Shown here one piece after another: positions 32,771 through 45,070 of a DNA stretch of 64,000 nt. The position numbers were made by a program, and so were the translations under genes. The notes under the pieces are model-generated. The model made no database searches. It saw only the letters and a program-made list of their open reading frames with translations, and had not been told where the DNA came from. Numbering within the stretch: the stretch's first letter is position 1; the number at the start of each line of letters is the position of its first letter. Source of the stretch: Neoceratodus forsteri (Eukaryota > Chordata > Ceratodontiformes > Ceratodontidae); NCBI GenBank assembly GCA_016271365.2, contig CM057453.1, forward strand, positions 1,092,296,001 through 1,092,360,000, given 5' to 3'.

Positions 32771-34473
32771 GCACTGCCTGGTCATTCAGACTGTAATGAG
32801 TCAGAGATGGCCAGCAGTCATGATCATGTGAATTGTGCTGTGCCGGGGTGCTTCCACCCAAGGGCACTGACACTGCATGTCAAATGAGGTGGGGTGGGGG
32901 GCCAGTGCAGCCTTGTGGTAGGTGGATGTTGGAGCCAAAATGAACATCAAGATTTTGCACTGGGTACTGTTAGTTTTTGGCTCAACATCATGTTGCACAA
33001 GCACCTATGTGCACATGGTTGGGTGTGGTGTATTACTACTGTGGTGTAGGTGATGGTAAGAGTCGGTGGTTGTGCATAACTGCGTTGTGCATCCATTTTG
33101 GTCCTGCTGCTCGTGCTGTGGTCCACTACCTGATAGTGCATTGTCTCCAGTATGAATGCTTTTTTCACGCTTCAGCAGTTGTACATGATCCGAACTTCAC
33201 CTCTCCTGCACCCTCAACATCTCCAGTGACGTGTGTACAATCTAATTTATTTTGTCTACTATTAAGGTGCCTGCTCCCTGATGATTTGATGTGTAAAATC
33301 ATGTGTTGGTGCCTTATCGGTCTCTGCTGTACTTATTGCATAAAAAGTCTTTGACTATGAAATGTATGAAATATATAAATACTGTAGCTACTTAGTTGTC
33401 ATCCAGTCATTGCACTGGTTGGATTTCCATGAGTGACGCTAGAGACCTGCTGTTTGGAATGGACTCGGGTCACTGTATGGCCGGGGGGGGGGAGAAGGAT
33501 GGATAATCTGTGGAAAGCTCTCCTTCTCCAGGGGTAGTGTAGTGATGTGAACTGTCGCCTGCTGGCCCCTGGCGGATGCTGGGAGCACAGCAGGATGTGA
33601 TGGTTCAGTGCACAAGGGGAGTGGTGCATGGCGGCAGTCTCCTTGATGTCAGCACACTACTCTCCAACAAAACCATGAAAGTGCTACCTGGCTTGCTGTA
33701 TCAAGGTTTTCAGCCCCCGCTGCAAAGGAACCCATGACTCACCTACCTCAGTGACACCTGGGCCAAAAACTGTGAATTCACTGGACACCCCCAGCAGTGC
33801 CTTCCCCCGCTTGAGGACGGGGACCTGTCCCGGTGAATGGGTACGCCAAGTTACCCATGTCTCCGCAATATGAGGTGAGAGGCTGGAGTTGGTGGAGTGC
33901 AGGTAGATGGAAGGGCATAGGAGGCTAAAATGTGTGGTCATCCATGGTGAAGTGTAGTTAAAAGAAAATAAATATATAGCTTGCTCAAGAACATCTCATG
34001 CTCCGAATGTATTGTACCCATTGAGCAGCAGCCAGTATTGAGAGAGCAGTCCCCCCACAAATACAAACACAAGATGACTTTTGTACATGTGTGAAATCAC
34101 TGCTGGTAGAATGCTGTCCACACACCCCACACTGCCTGGTACCAACATACAGTACATTGTCCCCACTCCAAATACTGAAGAAATGTGTACACTGTCAGCC
34201 TGGTTCTCCATACCATGGTTATCCATGTAATGGAATGTCAATGACTGAGTAACTGCCAATACTTTTTGCCCATGTACTGAGTTTGAGTAATCAATCCTAG
34301 AAAGTGAGTATACTGTATGAACCAGGATCTAGATCACAGTAGTGCATTACAAAATGTATTGTCTGAACGTCATGGTTCATCATGTATTGGAACACATGCA
34401 CATTTTCTGTCTTCCTATTATATTGTATACAGTACATATTTGATGTGATAGCTTTTCAGCATGTATACACATG
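32771..34473. other. No gene recognised
   Basis: Mixed, partly GT/CA-rich sequence with a G10 run near 33483. Open frames on both strands are short and match nothing known. It may include deleted remains of the second Kolobok-like element. Confidence 0.5.
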
Positions 34474-36502
34474 GGCCCAGATATTCAAACTGCGCCAGGC
34501 TGTGGCGCAAGCTTGGGTGCAGCACAACTTGGCTGCACAGGGGTGTGGTCTGGGCGATATTCAATGGAGCTGCACCATGGCTCAGCAGCTTTGAATATCG
34601 CACCCTGGCCACCCCCAGTGTGCATGGCGCAGTGGCACTGCACCAGCACAAGTGGCCAGAGTGGAGCATGGGGATGCGATAGCGCAAGTTCCATTGCGCC
34701 ATGCACAGCAACCCCGATATTCAAAACTTGACATGCAAATAGGGCCATAATGTATGCAAGGTGCACATGGGGCCATTTGCATGTCATTATGGCCCCATTT
34801 GCATGCAGGTGCACCGATCCCCGATGACTTGCTCCTGGCACCCTGCCAGGCAGCAGCCGTCGGGGACTGATGCCCCCTGCAGCCCGAACGCGGGCATCTA
34901 TGTAAAAATGTAGAAGTTCCAATATCCTTGGTGGTCCAGTGGACCGCTAGCTGCCTGACCATGGGCATGTGTATAAAAAAGAAGACGTTCCAATATCCCT
35001 GGTGGTCCAGTGGACTGCTAGCTGCCTGAACGCGGGCATCTGTGTAAAAATGTAGAAGTTCCAATATCCCTGGTGGTCCAGTGGACCGCTAGCTGCCCGA
35101 TCGCAGGCATGTGTATAAAAAAGAAGAAGTTCCAGTATCCCTGGTGGTCCAGTGAACTGCTAGCTGCCCGATTGCGGGCATCTGTGTAAAAATGTAGAAG
35201 TTCCAATATCCCTGGTGGTCCAGTGGACCACTAGCTGCCCGATCGTGGGCATCTGTGTAAAAATGTGGAAGTTCCAATATCCCTGGTGGTCCAGTGGACT
35301 GCTAGCTGCCCGATCGCGGGCATTTAAAAAAAAACATGTTCAATATCCCTGGCGGTCTAGGTTACCTACCCACACCACCCACTGAATCCCACCACCCTGC
35401 TCCCCGTCAGCGGCGGACGGCAGCACCCACCCGCCTGCTGCCCTGCCACCGCCAACTGACACGTCGGTAGGGCTGTCGCCCATTGGTTCTAGCGTGAGCC
35501 AATGAGGCGATGCAACATACCCGTACTACACATTCCAGATATGTGAATAGATCATTCACATATCTGGAATATATGACACTGACAAACTGCATGCCCATTG
35601 GCTCACATAGCTGAACCAATGGGCATACAACCTACCATGGTGTCGGTCGGCGGGCGGCGGGGCGGCAAGCGAGTGAAGTGCCAGCGCCACCGGCTGACGG
35701 GGGGGGACAGTGGGATTCAATGGAGTGGGTGGGGTGAAATACCTAGACCACCAGGGATATTGGAACTTCTTCTTTTTCATACACATGCCCGCGATCGGGC
35801 AGCTAGCGGTCCACTGGACCACCAGGGATATTGGAATGTCTACATTTTTACACAGAAGCCCACGATCGGGCAGCTAGAGGCCCACTGGACTACCAGGGAT
35901 ATTGGAATGTCTACATTTTTACACAGATGCCTGCGGTCGGGCAGCTAGCGGTCCACTGGACCACCAGGGATATTGTAACATCTACATTTTTACACAGATG
36001 CCCGTGATCATGCAGCTAGCGGTCCACTGGACCACCAGGGATATTGGAACATCTACATTTTTACACAGATGCCCACCATCAGGCAGATAGCGGTCCACTG
36101 GACCACCAGGAATATAGGACGTATTTCTGTTTTTACACAGATGCCTGTGATCAGGCATGGAGGGGGTGCCGCCAGGTGCAGCTGGAGCTCGGGTGGCCAC
36201 CCACAGGTGGCAGCTGCCGTTTTGTGCCCTGTAATGTGGCAGCTCACCTGTGGGTGGCATCAGTTGTTTCTTTTTTGGATCAACTTTGTGCTGGCGCAGG
36301 TGGGGTTGCACATGCATGGCTCTGCACATCTCAGGCTGAATATCAGGCTGTGAGTATGCATGCGTACGCCCCACCTGTGCTGCATACACATACTGATGCG
36401 CCTCCGCGCATCGGGATCAGCGCGGCACTTTTCCTTTTGAATATCTCTCACCAGGGCGCATCAGTGGGTTGCGATGGTGCAACCCTTTTGAATATCTGGG
36501 CC
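34474..36502. mobile_element. 2.0-kb composite fold-back element with Harbinger-like ends
   Basis: The left end is GGCCCAGATATTCAAA and the right end is its complement TTTTGAATATCTGGGCC. ATG flanks both sides (34471-34473, 36503-36505), a 3-bp duplication as in PIF/Harbinger. Inside are a left arm, six 71-72-bp tandem units, a 390-bp centre, six inverted units and an unrelated right arm. Internal GATATTCAAA / TTTGAATATC words near 34592, 34724 and 36440 suggest it was assembled from several element ends. A truncated relative lies at 4390-4898. No transposase is encoded, so it would depend on a Harbinger transposase in trans. Confidence 0.75.
34905..36160. repeat. Inverted 72-bp tandem arrays around a perfect palindrome
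   Basis: Six units containing CCCTGGTGGTCCAGTGGAC and CCCGATCGCGGGCAT run from 34905 to 35350. Six units of the complement run from 35745 to 36160. Near the centre, ATTCCAGATATGTGAATAGA faces TCATTCACATATCTGGAAT (35530-35568). On either side of the palindrome lie mirrored CCAAT boxes (ATTGGTT, CCAATGGGC) and GC-rich flanks. The whole would fold into a stem of roughly 600 bp. Confidence 0.85.
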
Positions 36503-36545
36503 ATGATGTGCAAAAATCATGTACAGTTCACACCCAGAGTGTCAG

Positions 36546-36618
36546 TCACACACACACACTCACAATCACAGACACACACACGCACACAAACTCACACACA
36601 CAAACACACAATCAAACT

Positions 36619-36657
<39 letters not shown>

Positions 36658-36672
36658 AAACTCTCACTCACA

Positions 36673-36706
<34 letters not shown>

Positions 36707-36716
36707 AACACATAGT
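36546..36716. repeat. CA microsatellite, compound
   Basis: Interrupted CA runs broken by ATCAAACTCTCA spacers. Open frames of repeated His-Thr are repeat translations and are not genes. Confidence 0.95.
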
Positions 36717-37641
36717 ACAATGTACTGAAGGAAAAAATCATCAGTGAAGGAGGTTTCTCATCTTTATGCTGAGTTCCCCATGATTTCTGTGTCCTCCGTC
36801 CACAAATAGGCATCCCCAAATCTGTATGCACTGCATACAAGGCTGGCAATAAAGACTGTCAATTGCATCGCTGTTGGTTCAGGGACGGCGAGGGTGCTGT
36901 AACATAATGTAAATTCTCAGGATCACATGAGCAGTGTCACGTAATACTGGTCTGTGTCATGTGTGAAATTATGCCACTGCACATCACAGTATTCACAGAG
37001 TGGTTGGAAAAGTATTGTAGAAATTAGGGTTTTGGTGTCATTCGTGATTGGTAGACCCTCTGGAGGGATACATGGTGCACATACTAATGCTGCTATGCAT
37101 CTGTCCATGATGGTGTCAACAATAATATGTGACAAGTTGAAATGTTTCCTTGTCCCATAGTTAGGTCAGTGAAGCTGTGCAGCACTCAGAATGAGCAGAG
37201 AAATCAAAGCCAGGCCAGCACAAAACCAATCATTTAGTGAGGTGAACAGCAAGGTAAATAAGTAAATATAGAGCCGGACAGGTGTAAATTAAGAGAATAA
37301 ATTAGAGGCAGTAAGGACCACTATGTGGCAGTAAGGGCAATGTCATCCAAAATTATAAAATGTGCACAAAAAATCCAAAATCCTGATTGACTGATAAACG
37401 TTTTCAGCCGGGTCCTTATCAGGAGATACCCTTACAACGGGCACCACTTCTGGCAACCTGAGCCCCACAACTGAAAATATCACTGTGCCACCTTTTACCA
37501 CATACCAAAAATCCACCACACTAACCTCTTTAAAACTATAGAGATGACCATAGTCTTCCATGTAAATGCTTTGTGTCTGATATACCACCTCCATTCACAG
37601 ACACACATACAGACACTCACAAACTCTGTTTCTCTTCACTA
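36717..37641. other. No gene recognised
   Basis: Non-repetitive sequence with short open frames only. I see no domain, RNA gene or repeat copy elsewhere in the window. Confidence 0.5.
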
Positions 37642-37788
37642 AGCAATAAGACATGACAGGGTGTGCATGGAACAGATTTTACCACATGGCCAGGGGCGTA
37701 ATAAGGCACAAGGCCTTGACCGAGTGCCTTTAGCCCCAGGTGTGCGGTAAAATCTGTTCCATGCACACACCTGGAGTGTGTTATTGCT
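37642..37788. mobile_element. Hairpin element, copy B
   Basis: A 147-bp element from AGCAATAAGACATGACAGGG to the complementary GTTATTGCT. The arm GTGTGCATGGAACAGATTTT pairs with AAAATCTGTTCCATGCACAC. The core CCTTGACCGAGTGCCTTTAG is the reverse complement of the cores in copies A and C. Confidence 0.8.
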
Positions 37789-38149
37789 CTTGTAAATTGG
37801 GATCCTACCTTTATTTTACTCTTTGCAGTCATGCAAATCTTACTTGTATGTAGAAAAAAACATGTAATGGTGGTACTGTATGATAAAATAGTCCTTCCTC
37901 GGACATTCTGTTAATATTCATTATGTCTTTTGCATAATATTCATTAGGTCATCTGCATATAGCGGTTAAGGAATATTACCATTTTGTCTGTGTTTCATTA
38001 TTACCTTGACTTTTAACTTTAAACTGAATTCTTGTCATACTTTGTTTCTCCCTTTGTGTGTTACTATATCTCTTTTTCCTCTTTTTTTGTTTGTTTTGAC
38101 ATTTTTTTTTTTAATAATGACTTTGGGGGGGAGGGGCCCATTCTATAAA

Positions 38150-38300
38150 CACAATAAGACATGACGAGGTGTGGGTTATGTGCTAATAAGAACAGTTGCC
38201 AGGTGCTAAAGGCACTCGGTGCAAGTGCCTCATACCTTATAATGCACCTGGCCCATGCTCTTATCAGGCCATAACCCACACCTCGTTGTGTCTTATTGCT
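38150..38300. mobile_element. Hairpin element, copy C
   Basis: A 151-bp element from CACAATAAGACATGACGAGG to the complementary CTTATTGCT. The arm GAGGTGTGGGTTATG pairs with CATAACCCACACCTC. The core GCTAAAGGCACTCGG...GTGCCTCAT is shared with copies A and B. It lies where the MYB-like gene 2 reading frame loses similarity. Confidence 0.8.
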
Positions 38301-40006
38301 GGCATATAGGGAGATGATTACCAGTGACCCTAGTCTGTGAAGAAAGTTGTCTGCAATGTTGGCCGTAATGACAGCTAAATGTCTGGATATTGTTGTAGTC
38401 ACAGAAACATGGTAAACCGAGATGTCCATGATTGCAGAAATGTCATCACGCAGCATGTCCAGGTGAGATGCAATTGGGCATCTGTATCCACCCAGGTCCC
38501 GGGCAAACCTTACATGGGCCTGTCTGTTTGCATCGTCCATGCCAGTGGAAATCTACTCAGGGCCCTGTCCAATGCTCACACTGTCCCCGGGCACATACAC
38601 CTCGGCCTCATCCCCTGGTAGACCTACCACGTCCACAATATGCATATCAAGCACGTTAGCCACTCCATGTTCCTGGGATGGCAGCTGCTGTCCATCATCC
38701 TGACAGCACAGCAGGTCTTCTTCCACAACAGGTGCGGCAGCACCATTCCCTGCAGACTCAGTTGCAGAGTTGTCCAGGACCTGCTCCACAGTGTCCTGAC
38801 CAATGTCCCCTTCACCCTCCATAGCTGACTCCACACTGTGTCTGGTCTGTTGCCCCTTATGGGACATAGAACATGCCTGTGTATCCTCATCCATGTCCCT
38901 CTGTTGCTCTGTGGCCTCATTTATGGTCTGGGAATGTCATTGAGTGTGCTTCTCATAGGCACGTGCTTCTGTCCGCTTGAGCCTCTGCATTGTCCTTTCC
39001 AGGTTCCACCACCTAACACATCGTGCTGCATTCCCCCTGTCTACTGGCTGTATGGAACCCATGAAGGTAATGGGGGCACTGTGTGAGTGTGCTGCCAGTA
39101 TCGGACATGTACAGTTGTGTTGCAAATGTGAAATGTTTACAACAGCCACTGTGCCACCCTATGGTGCTGTACCTAGGCATCATTATGCCTATAACGTGCC
39201 TTTAAAGGCCAGCATCACATTACTCATTGCCCCCCAAGGGATGACACGTGCACCTGCTGTAAATGTGCTCACATATGTGTGTCTGTGTACCACAATGCAT
39301 GGCATGGCTGCAGCTGTCCTCACCATGCACAGACTGCACGTGATAGTGCATGCGGCACAGTGCATGCACATATACACAGGCACAGGTAGCACTGTCTGTA
39401 CAATGCCCCTGTGTGTGTGCTGTGTGCATTATTGCACAGGAATATAGTCAATGATGCCATGGATGTAAAACAGTATGATGGCCTACCTATACTGCTGTTC
39501 TCCTGGCTGTAACGCATTGTTCCACTGCTGCCAGTACTGTTCATTTGGGTTACCGCTGTTTCCTTGCTATCTCTGGATGCCTGTGTGCCTGTGGGGACAT
39601 ACAATGGGGGTAAACAGGTTAGTGCTGCTGCAGGGCATAGAGAAGATATGTATGTGTATATGTGTTGCTGCATGTGCTGTGTGTTGTGGTGCTTACCTGT
39701 GCTCCGTGGGTGTCCACCTTGCATCCGCACATCAGCATCCCTGGCAGTGCCCCGCAGGTGGCTTAGGAGCTCTGTCTCCCTCCACACCATGTCATTCCAG
39801 CAGTGGCGTAGCTTGCAGACAGAGTGATGCCCACTGGAGACCTTCCAAAGGCATATAGTTATGGTCCTCCACTCTCTGTACCTCTCTGTGGGTGAGGATC
39901 CACCACTGGCATGTGGAAGTAGCAGACATGCCCACTGTTCTACTAAACTGATGAGGAGGACTATCTCCTCATTAGAAAAGTTAGGGGACCATTTCCAGGA
40001 GGCCAT
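38301..40006 (-). pseudogene. Harbinger MYB/SANT-like accessory gene 2
   Basis: It starts MASWKWSPNFSNEEIVLLISLVEQW at 40006, continuing HASGG, RYREWRTITICLW and CKLRHCWNDMVWRETELLSHLR, a MYB/SANT-like helix set of about 90 residues. Reading on leftward through presumed introns come RWWNLERTMQRLKRTEARAYEKHTQ (about 39020), an acidic linker (EGEGDIGQDTVEQ, EVYVPGDSVS; 38894-38553) and a helical tail beginning MDDANRQAHVRF (38540), up to the hairpin element at 38300. Layout is basic DNA-binding head, acidic linker, coiled tail, as usual for this family. Several stops separate the pieces. It is not closely similar to gene 1 at 26490. Confidence 0.55.
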
Positions 40007-41348
40007 GTCACTACTCAGGGATTACCACGGTTGTGTCACACTGTGGTTACACACTGTAATGCAGTATTGCCCCTGCAGGTACTACACACTGCTGACCTCT
40101 GTATGTGTCACACTGTGGTTTGACAGTGTAATGCAGTATTTCCCTTGCAGGTAATACACACACAGCTGGCCTCTGTACAACACCACCTGCTTTAGGTTCC
40201 CACCTCGCTCTCTTCACAAACTACCACGAATATAACAGCACACGCAGCAGCATGATGACACAGCCAGGCCCATATCATGCAATGTGTGTCACACTGTTTG
40301 CATTGCCACCGTGGCGCTATATGGGATGCGCATGCATTTTGTTTGGGGGGGCAGAAGACGATGTCTGGTGCATAGACACCAGTCATGGGATGGATTTCAG
40401 AGTCCACAGATTGTGGGGGGGAGTTGGGGCATGCTGATATATGAATGTGTGCATTGCTGCCACCCAACCATTGGGCTCTGCCGGTGGCAACCTTGGCAAC
40501 ACAGGCTGCATGATGTGTATTAGAATAGGACCTTCATTCCATATGATGGTTGTGTATATGGCATGCCTCTGCCACGTGGCATTCCTGTGCTGTGGTCATG
40601 GGCACTGCAGTTGTAGGTCACACAATCATGTTGTGGAGGTAGGGAACCCAAAAAAGTAGCATACAGCACCTCACACAACATGTACCACCTCCAATTGTTG
40701 CACACTGTCCCCCACACTGCTGTCCCCATGGCCCCTGATGGACTGGTTATGGGCATCCCCTATGCATATTCGTGGCATCAGTCTTGGAACAGTGTCCCTG
40801 TGTACACCACTATCATCTGCTTCTGTATGCATAATGCATCCACCACGCTGTGCTGTCTGATGCCCATGCCATCATGCCCATGTCCACAGTTCCCTGCCTT
40901 AATGTGGTCCTCCGTGAGCATCCTGTTGCCCGAACACCACGTAGGACCATGCACAGGTGACGGGTACTCTCCAACATACAGTGCTACTGTGGTCTGTATG
41001 TTGCCCCAGGTGATGACACCTACGCATCACTGCAGCCAGGACCAGGTTCATGTTGTTTGGCAGTCTCCTTGCCATGTCCTGAGCTGTTGTCTGCATTGCA
41101 TTGAGGTTGTGTTGTTTGTCACCATGCACACTGTTGCTGCTGTTAGCAGGCACATGCCTCCATGCGCAGCCAGCACTGTGTGGTAATGCGTGGAATGACA
41201 CATGCCCTCAGGTCCACGGTGGGTTCCTCACAGAACATGTTGCCAGACATACACTGCATGGGGTGTGCCACACAGTGATGGCGATGTGTGTTCAGCTGAA
41301 GTGTGCAAAGATCAAGTTTGCTCTGCTGCATTTGCCATGCAATGTATT
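40007..41348 (-). other. Harbinger interior with one accessory-like tail fragment
   Basis: Mostly unrecognised. A minus frame at 41201-40899 contains HNLNAMQTTAQDMARRL and MNLVLAAVMRRCHHLGQH, like the helical C-terminal tail of Harbinger MYB-like proteins. It lies between the transposase and MYB-like gene 2, so it may be a leftover of another accessory gene. Confidence in that reading is low. Confidence 0.3.
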
Positions 41349-41769
41349 CTATGCACAGGCATCCCTTGGCAGGCCAATGACCACTTGTTGTTCCTCCTCT
41401 CCTCCCACAGTATCCTTCTCAGGTTCTGTGTCTGGATCTGGCATCACTACATGGTGTGCAATGGCAGTACTGTGCAGTCTACAACATGCCACCATTATCT
41501 TGCAGGCCATCTTGGGTGTATATTGTGACGCCCATTCAAACCTGTCTAGGCAGCAGAACCTCATCTTCAGTAGTCCAAAGGTCCTTTCAATCACAGCTCT
41601 CATTGCCACATGTGCCTCATTGTATCTTGCCTGTGGTCCTGGAAGGGGTGCCTGACTGATGTCATGATCCATGGTAGCTATGGGTAGCCACTGTCACCTG
41701 CGGGGCAGAATACATGCTTGTTAGTACATACATCACATACACAGAAACATAGAAACATAGAAGTTGGCA

Positions 41770-44700
41770 GCAGATAGGGACCACAAGGCCCATCCAGTCT
41801 GCCCATTCTTTCTACCTTATGAATTTACCATAGGTCTTTACTCTGTCAATGGCATAGCTATTCATACTCATCTATATTGCTCCCTTATGCCTATCCCATG
41901 CCTGTTTGAAGCCCTGCACTGTATTCATATCCACTACTTCCTGAGGTAGGCCGTTCCATGCATCCACCACCGTTTCTGTGAAAAAGAATTTCCTCACGTT
42001 ACCCTTAGCCTCCTTCTAATCTCATGCTGTGTCCCCTTGTCCTGTTATTTTTCTTATATTGAAACATTTAGACTATTTCACCTTGTTAATGCCCTTAAGA
42101 TGTTTAAATGTTTCCATCATATCACCTCTCTCCCTCCTTTGCTCTATGGTATACATATTGAGCTCCGTTAATTTGTCCTCATATGTTTTCTGATGCAGTC
42201 CCTGCACCATTTTGGTTTCCCTTCTCTGGCTGTCGCCATTTTGTTAATGTTCTTGTGCAGGTGTGGCCTCCAGTACTCCAGATGGGGCCTAACCAGTGTC
42301 TTGTAAACAGGGATTATTACCTCCCTCTTACGACTTGTGATACCCCTACTAATACACCTGGAATTCCTCTAGCCTTACATACTGCTTTAGTGGTCTGCTT
42401 GGATGATTTCAGGTCATCGGTGATGATGATGCCCAAGTCTCTTTCTTCCCTTGTGATTGCCAGCAACTACCCTCCTAACCTATAGGTAGCTTCAGGGTTT
42501 CTCTTTTCTATGTGCATTATCTTGCACTTCTTTGCGTTAAACCCCAGTTGCCACTCTTCCGACCATTTTGCCAGTTTATCCAGATCTCTTCTCATTCTGC
42601 CCACCCCATCTGGATCATCTACTCTGTTGCACATCTTGGTGTCATCTGCAAACAGACAAATCTTACCATCTAGTCCATCCACAATGTCACTGATGAAGAT
42701 ATTGAAGAGGACTGACCCCAGGACTGATCCCTGAGGTACCCCACTTGTGACTTGCATCTTTTCTGACTGTACACCAATTACCACCACTGTCTGTTTTCTG
42801 CCTGCCAACCAGTTTGTCACTCAGTTGACCAACCTCTGACCCACCTCGAGTCTACCCAGTTTATTAGTCAGTCTTCTGTGTGGAACAGTATTGAAAGCTT
42901 TGCTGAAGTCAAGGTAGGCAACATCAACTGCACCTCCTTGGTCCACCACTCTGGTTACCCAGTCAAAGAAATCTATGAGACTAGTTTGACAGGACCTTTT
43001 TTTTAGTTTATTTATTTATTTTTTTTAGTTAGTTATTTAACCAGGTGAGACACACTAAGCTGAAAGCTTTTTTACAGGTGCGACCTGGGAGCACAGGGAA
43101 GTTAAGTGACTTGCTCAGGGTCACACAGTATGCAAGTGGAAGCTGTGGGATTCAAACCCAGGTCTAGTCTGCTGGATGTCACCAGATTTGCAGCTCAGAG
43201 CCTTAAACCACTGCGCTGTTGTAAACCCATGCCATCTTGGATCTTGTGCTCCTATGGATTCCAGGTGTTGTACTATACTTCCCTTAAGGAGTTCCTTCAT
43301 ACTCTTGCCCACTACTGAGGTAAGACTGACTGGTCTGTAGTTCCCTGCTTCCTCTCTGCTGCCACTCTTGTGGAGCAGGATCACATGAGCCCTCACTAAA
43401 CAGTTCTGATAATGGCTCTGCTAGTTCCACCCTTAGCTCCTTTAGTACCCTGGGATGTATGCCATCAGGTCCTATTGCCTTGTCCACCCTGAGCTTAGCG
43501 GGTATGTAGGACCCTTTCTTTTATGAAGGACTTGTGCACACCTCCCCCGTGTCCATGGTGTTGAGCTGTGGGCCCTGCCCTACTTTCTCCTCAGTAAATA
43601 CTGAGCATAAGTATTTATTTAGGATAGATGCTTTTCCTTGGTCCTCCTCCATACACTGCCCCTTATCCCCTTTGATCTTAGAAATAACCCTTCTGGACTT
43701 TCTCCTTTCACTAATGTATCTATAGAATGTCTTGTCCCCTTCTTTTACTCTTTGTGCTAGTGTTTCCTCAGTTTGGGCCTTTGCCTGCCTTACTGCCATC
43801 CCTGCTTCCCTTGGAAAAGTTTGGTATGCCTCCCTATCTTTGTCCCGCTGCGTTCCTTTATATTGCCTGAAGGCCAGCCTTTTGGCTCTGATCTATTCTG
43901 CTACTGTTTTTGAGAACCAAAGTGGTTTCCTCCTTCTTTTGCTCTTGCTTTTCTCCCTAACACAATGGGGATGTTGCTTCAAGTATTGCATCCTTAATGC
44001 TTGCTCACTTTGCTTGTACCCCCTCACCTGTATTTCTTCTTGCCAGGGCTAGCCTAACTCTGTTGCCCATCTTATCAAAGTCAGCTCCTCAGAAGTCCCA
44101 TATTTTTGCCTTGGAATGGGATTGATTTAGTTCTAGTGGCCAAATTGAATCATATCATGTGATGGTCACTAGCCCCCCTGGCGACCTTCCACCTGGAGAT
44201 CTGTGATCCTGTTCCCATTCGTCAGTACTAGATCCAGGATAGTCCTGTCTCTTGTGGGTTGTTGTACTAGTTGTTTGTGGCCCTCCCCCTGCAGGGAATC
44301 CACTATGTGTCTAGTTCTGGTGAATGTTCCTGCTGGCATTAACCAAACTGTATCTGGCCTGTTGAAGTCTCCCATTATCAGAACCTCCCCTTTAGCTGTC
44401 ATGTTTTGTATATGTTCTAACAGTAATGTGTCTATGTCCTCCCCCAGGTCTGGAGGCCTGTAGACAACCCCAGTTCATATGGCTGTCTCATTTCCTGTTT
44501 CCAGGGTGACCCACAGTTCTTCTGGCTCCTTATGTGTATTCTGAATTTCTGTAGCTTTGCTATTTTCATTGACATAAAGCCCTCCCCCCCTTTTTGCATG
44601 CTGATCTCTTCTGAACAGTACATAACCAGGTACTGAAGTCTCTCAACTGTGGTTACTGGCGAACAAAGTCTGGCTAGTAGCTACTATGTCCAGTTTAGCC

Positions 44701-44790
44701 TCTGTCATTGTTGCCTCCAGGTCTGGGATTTTGTTTCCCAGACTGCGGGCATTTGAGTACATGATTTTCCATTGGCCAGATTTCAGTGTG
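41770..44790 (-). pseudogene. CR1 copy A ORF2: endonuclease and reverse transcriptase, broken
   Basis: Endonuclease: IMYSNARSLGNK near 44780, EVLIMGDFNRPDTVW (44380) and TILDLVLTNGN (44230). Reverse transcriptase: KAIGPDGIHPRVLKEL (43480), NYRPVSLTSVVGKSM (43340), then the SINE, then VTSGVPQGSVLG (42750), CLFADDTKMCNRV (42660, polymerase Asp pair) and WQLGFNAKKCKIMHI. The C-terminal region reaches the 3' end in changing frames. About 1000 residues would be expected if intact. Confidence 0.85.
43000..43222 (-). mobile_element. tRNA-derived SINE inserted in CR1 copy A
   Basis: Compared with copy B, the CR1 sequence is interrupted between GACAGGACCTT and TTGTAAACCC. On the minus strand the insert begins GCGCAGTGGTTTAAGGCTCTG (A box), then GGGTTTGAATCCC (B box) about 45 bases on, then a MIR/CORE-like body (GTGTGACC...GCAAGTCACTTAAC) and a TTTA-rich tail. 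It is therefore younger than CR1 copy A. Confidence 0.85.
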
Positions 44791-45070
44791 ATAGTTGTTG
44801 GGTGAAGTCCAGCTTTTCCCCTGTGTGTCATATGGGGAGCCAGACCTTTTTCCTTACCTGGTGATGCAAATGAACTACAAACAAACTGAACTCCTGTTTG
44901 ATCACTAGCTAAGGGGGGAGGGGTGTTTTTCCCATTCAATGTATCAGGTGCTTCACCCCTCTCCCCATTTGCTAGTTTAAATATTCTACAAAGACATCAA
45001 ACTTCTGCCCCAATGCACTGACTCCCTCCTTAGTCAGATGCAGTCCATCAAATTTAAAGAACTTTCGCTC

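Noticed and set aside
34905..36160. 72-bp direct repeats resembling a CRISPR array
   Set aside because: Units are contiguous without variable spacers, arranged as inverted arrays within a eukaryotic transposon, and no cas genes exist here.
36044..36747. Frames rich in His-Thr
   Set aside because: Translation of the CA microsatellite.
38134..38150. GGGCCCATTCTATAAAC as the left end of a nested Harbinger
   Set aside because: A similar sequence (GGGCCTATTTTATATA) precedes hairpin copy A, so it may belong to the hairpin family or its target; no partner end or duplication was found.
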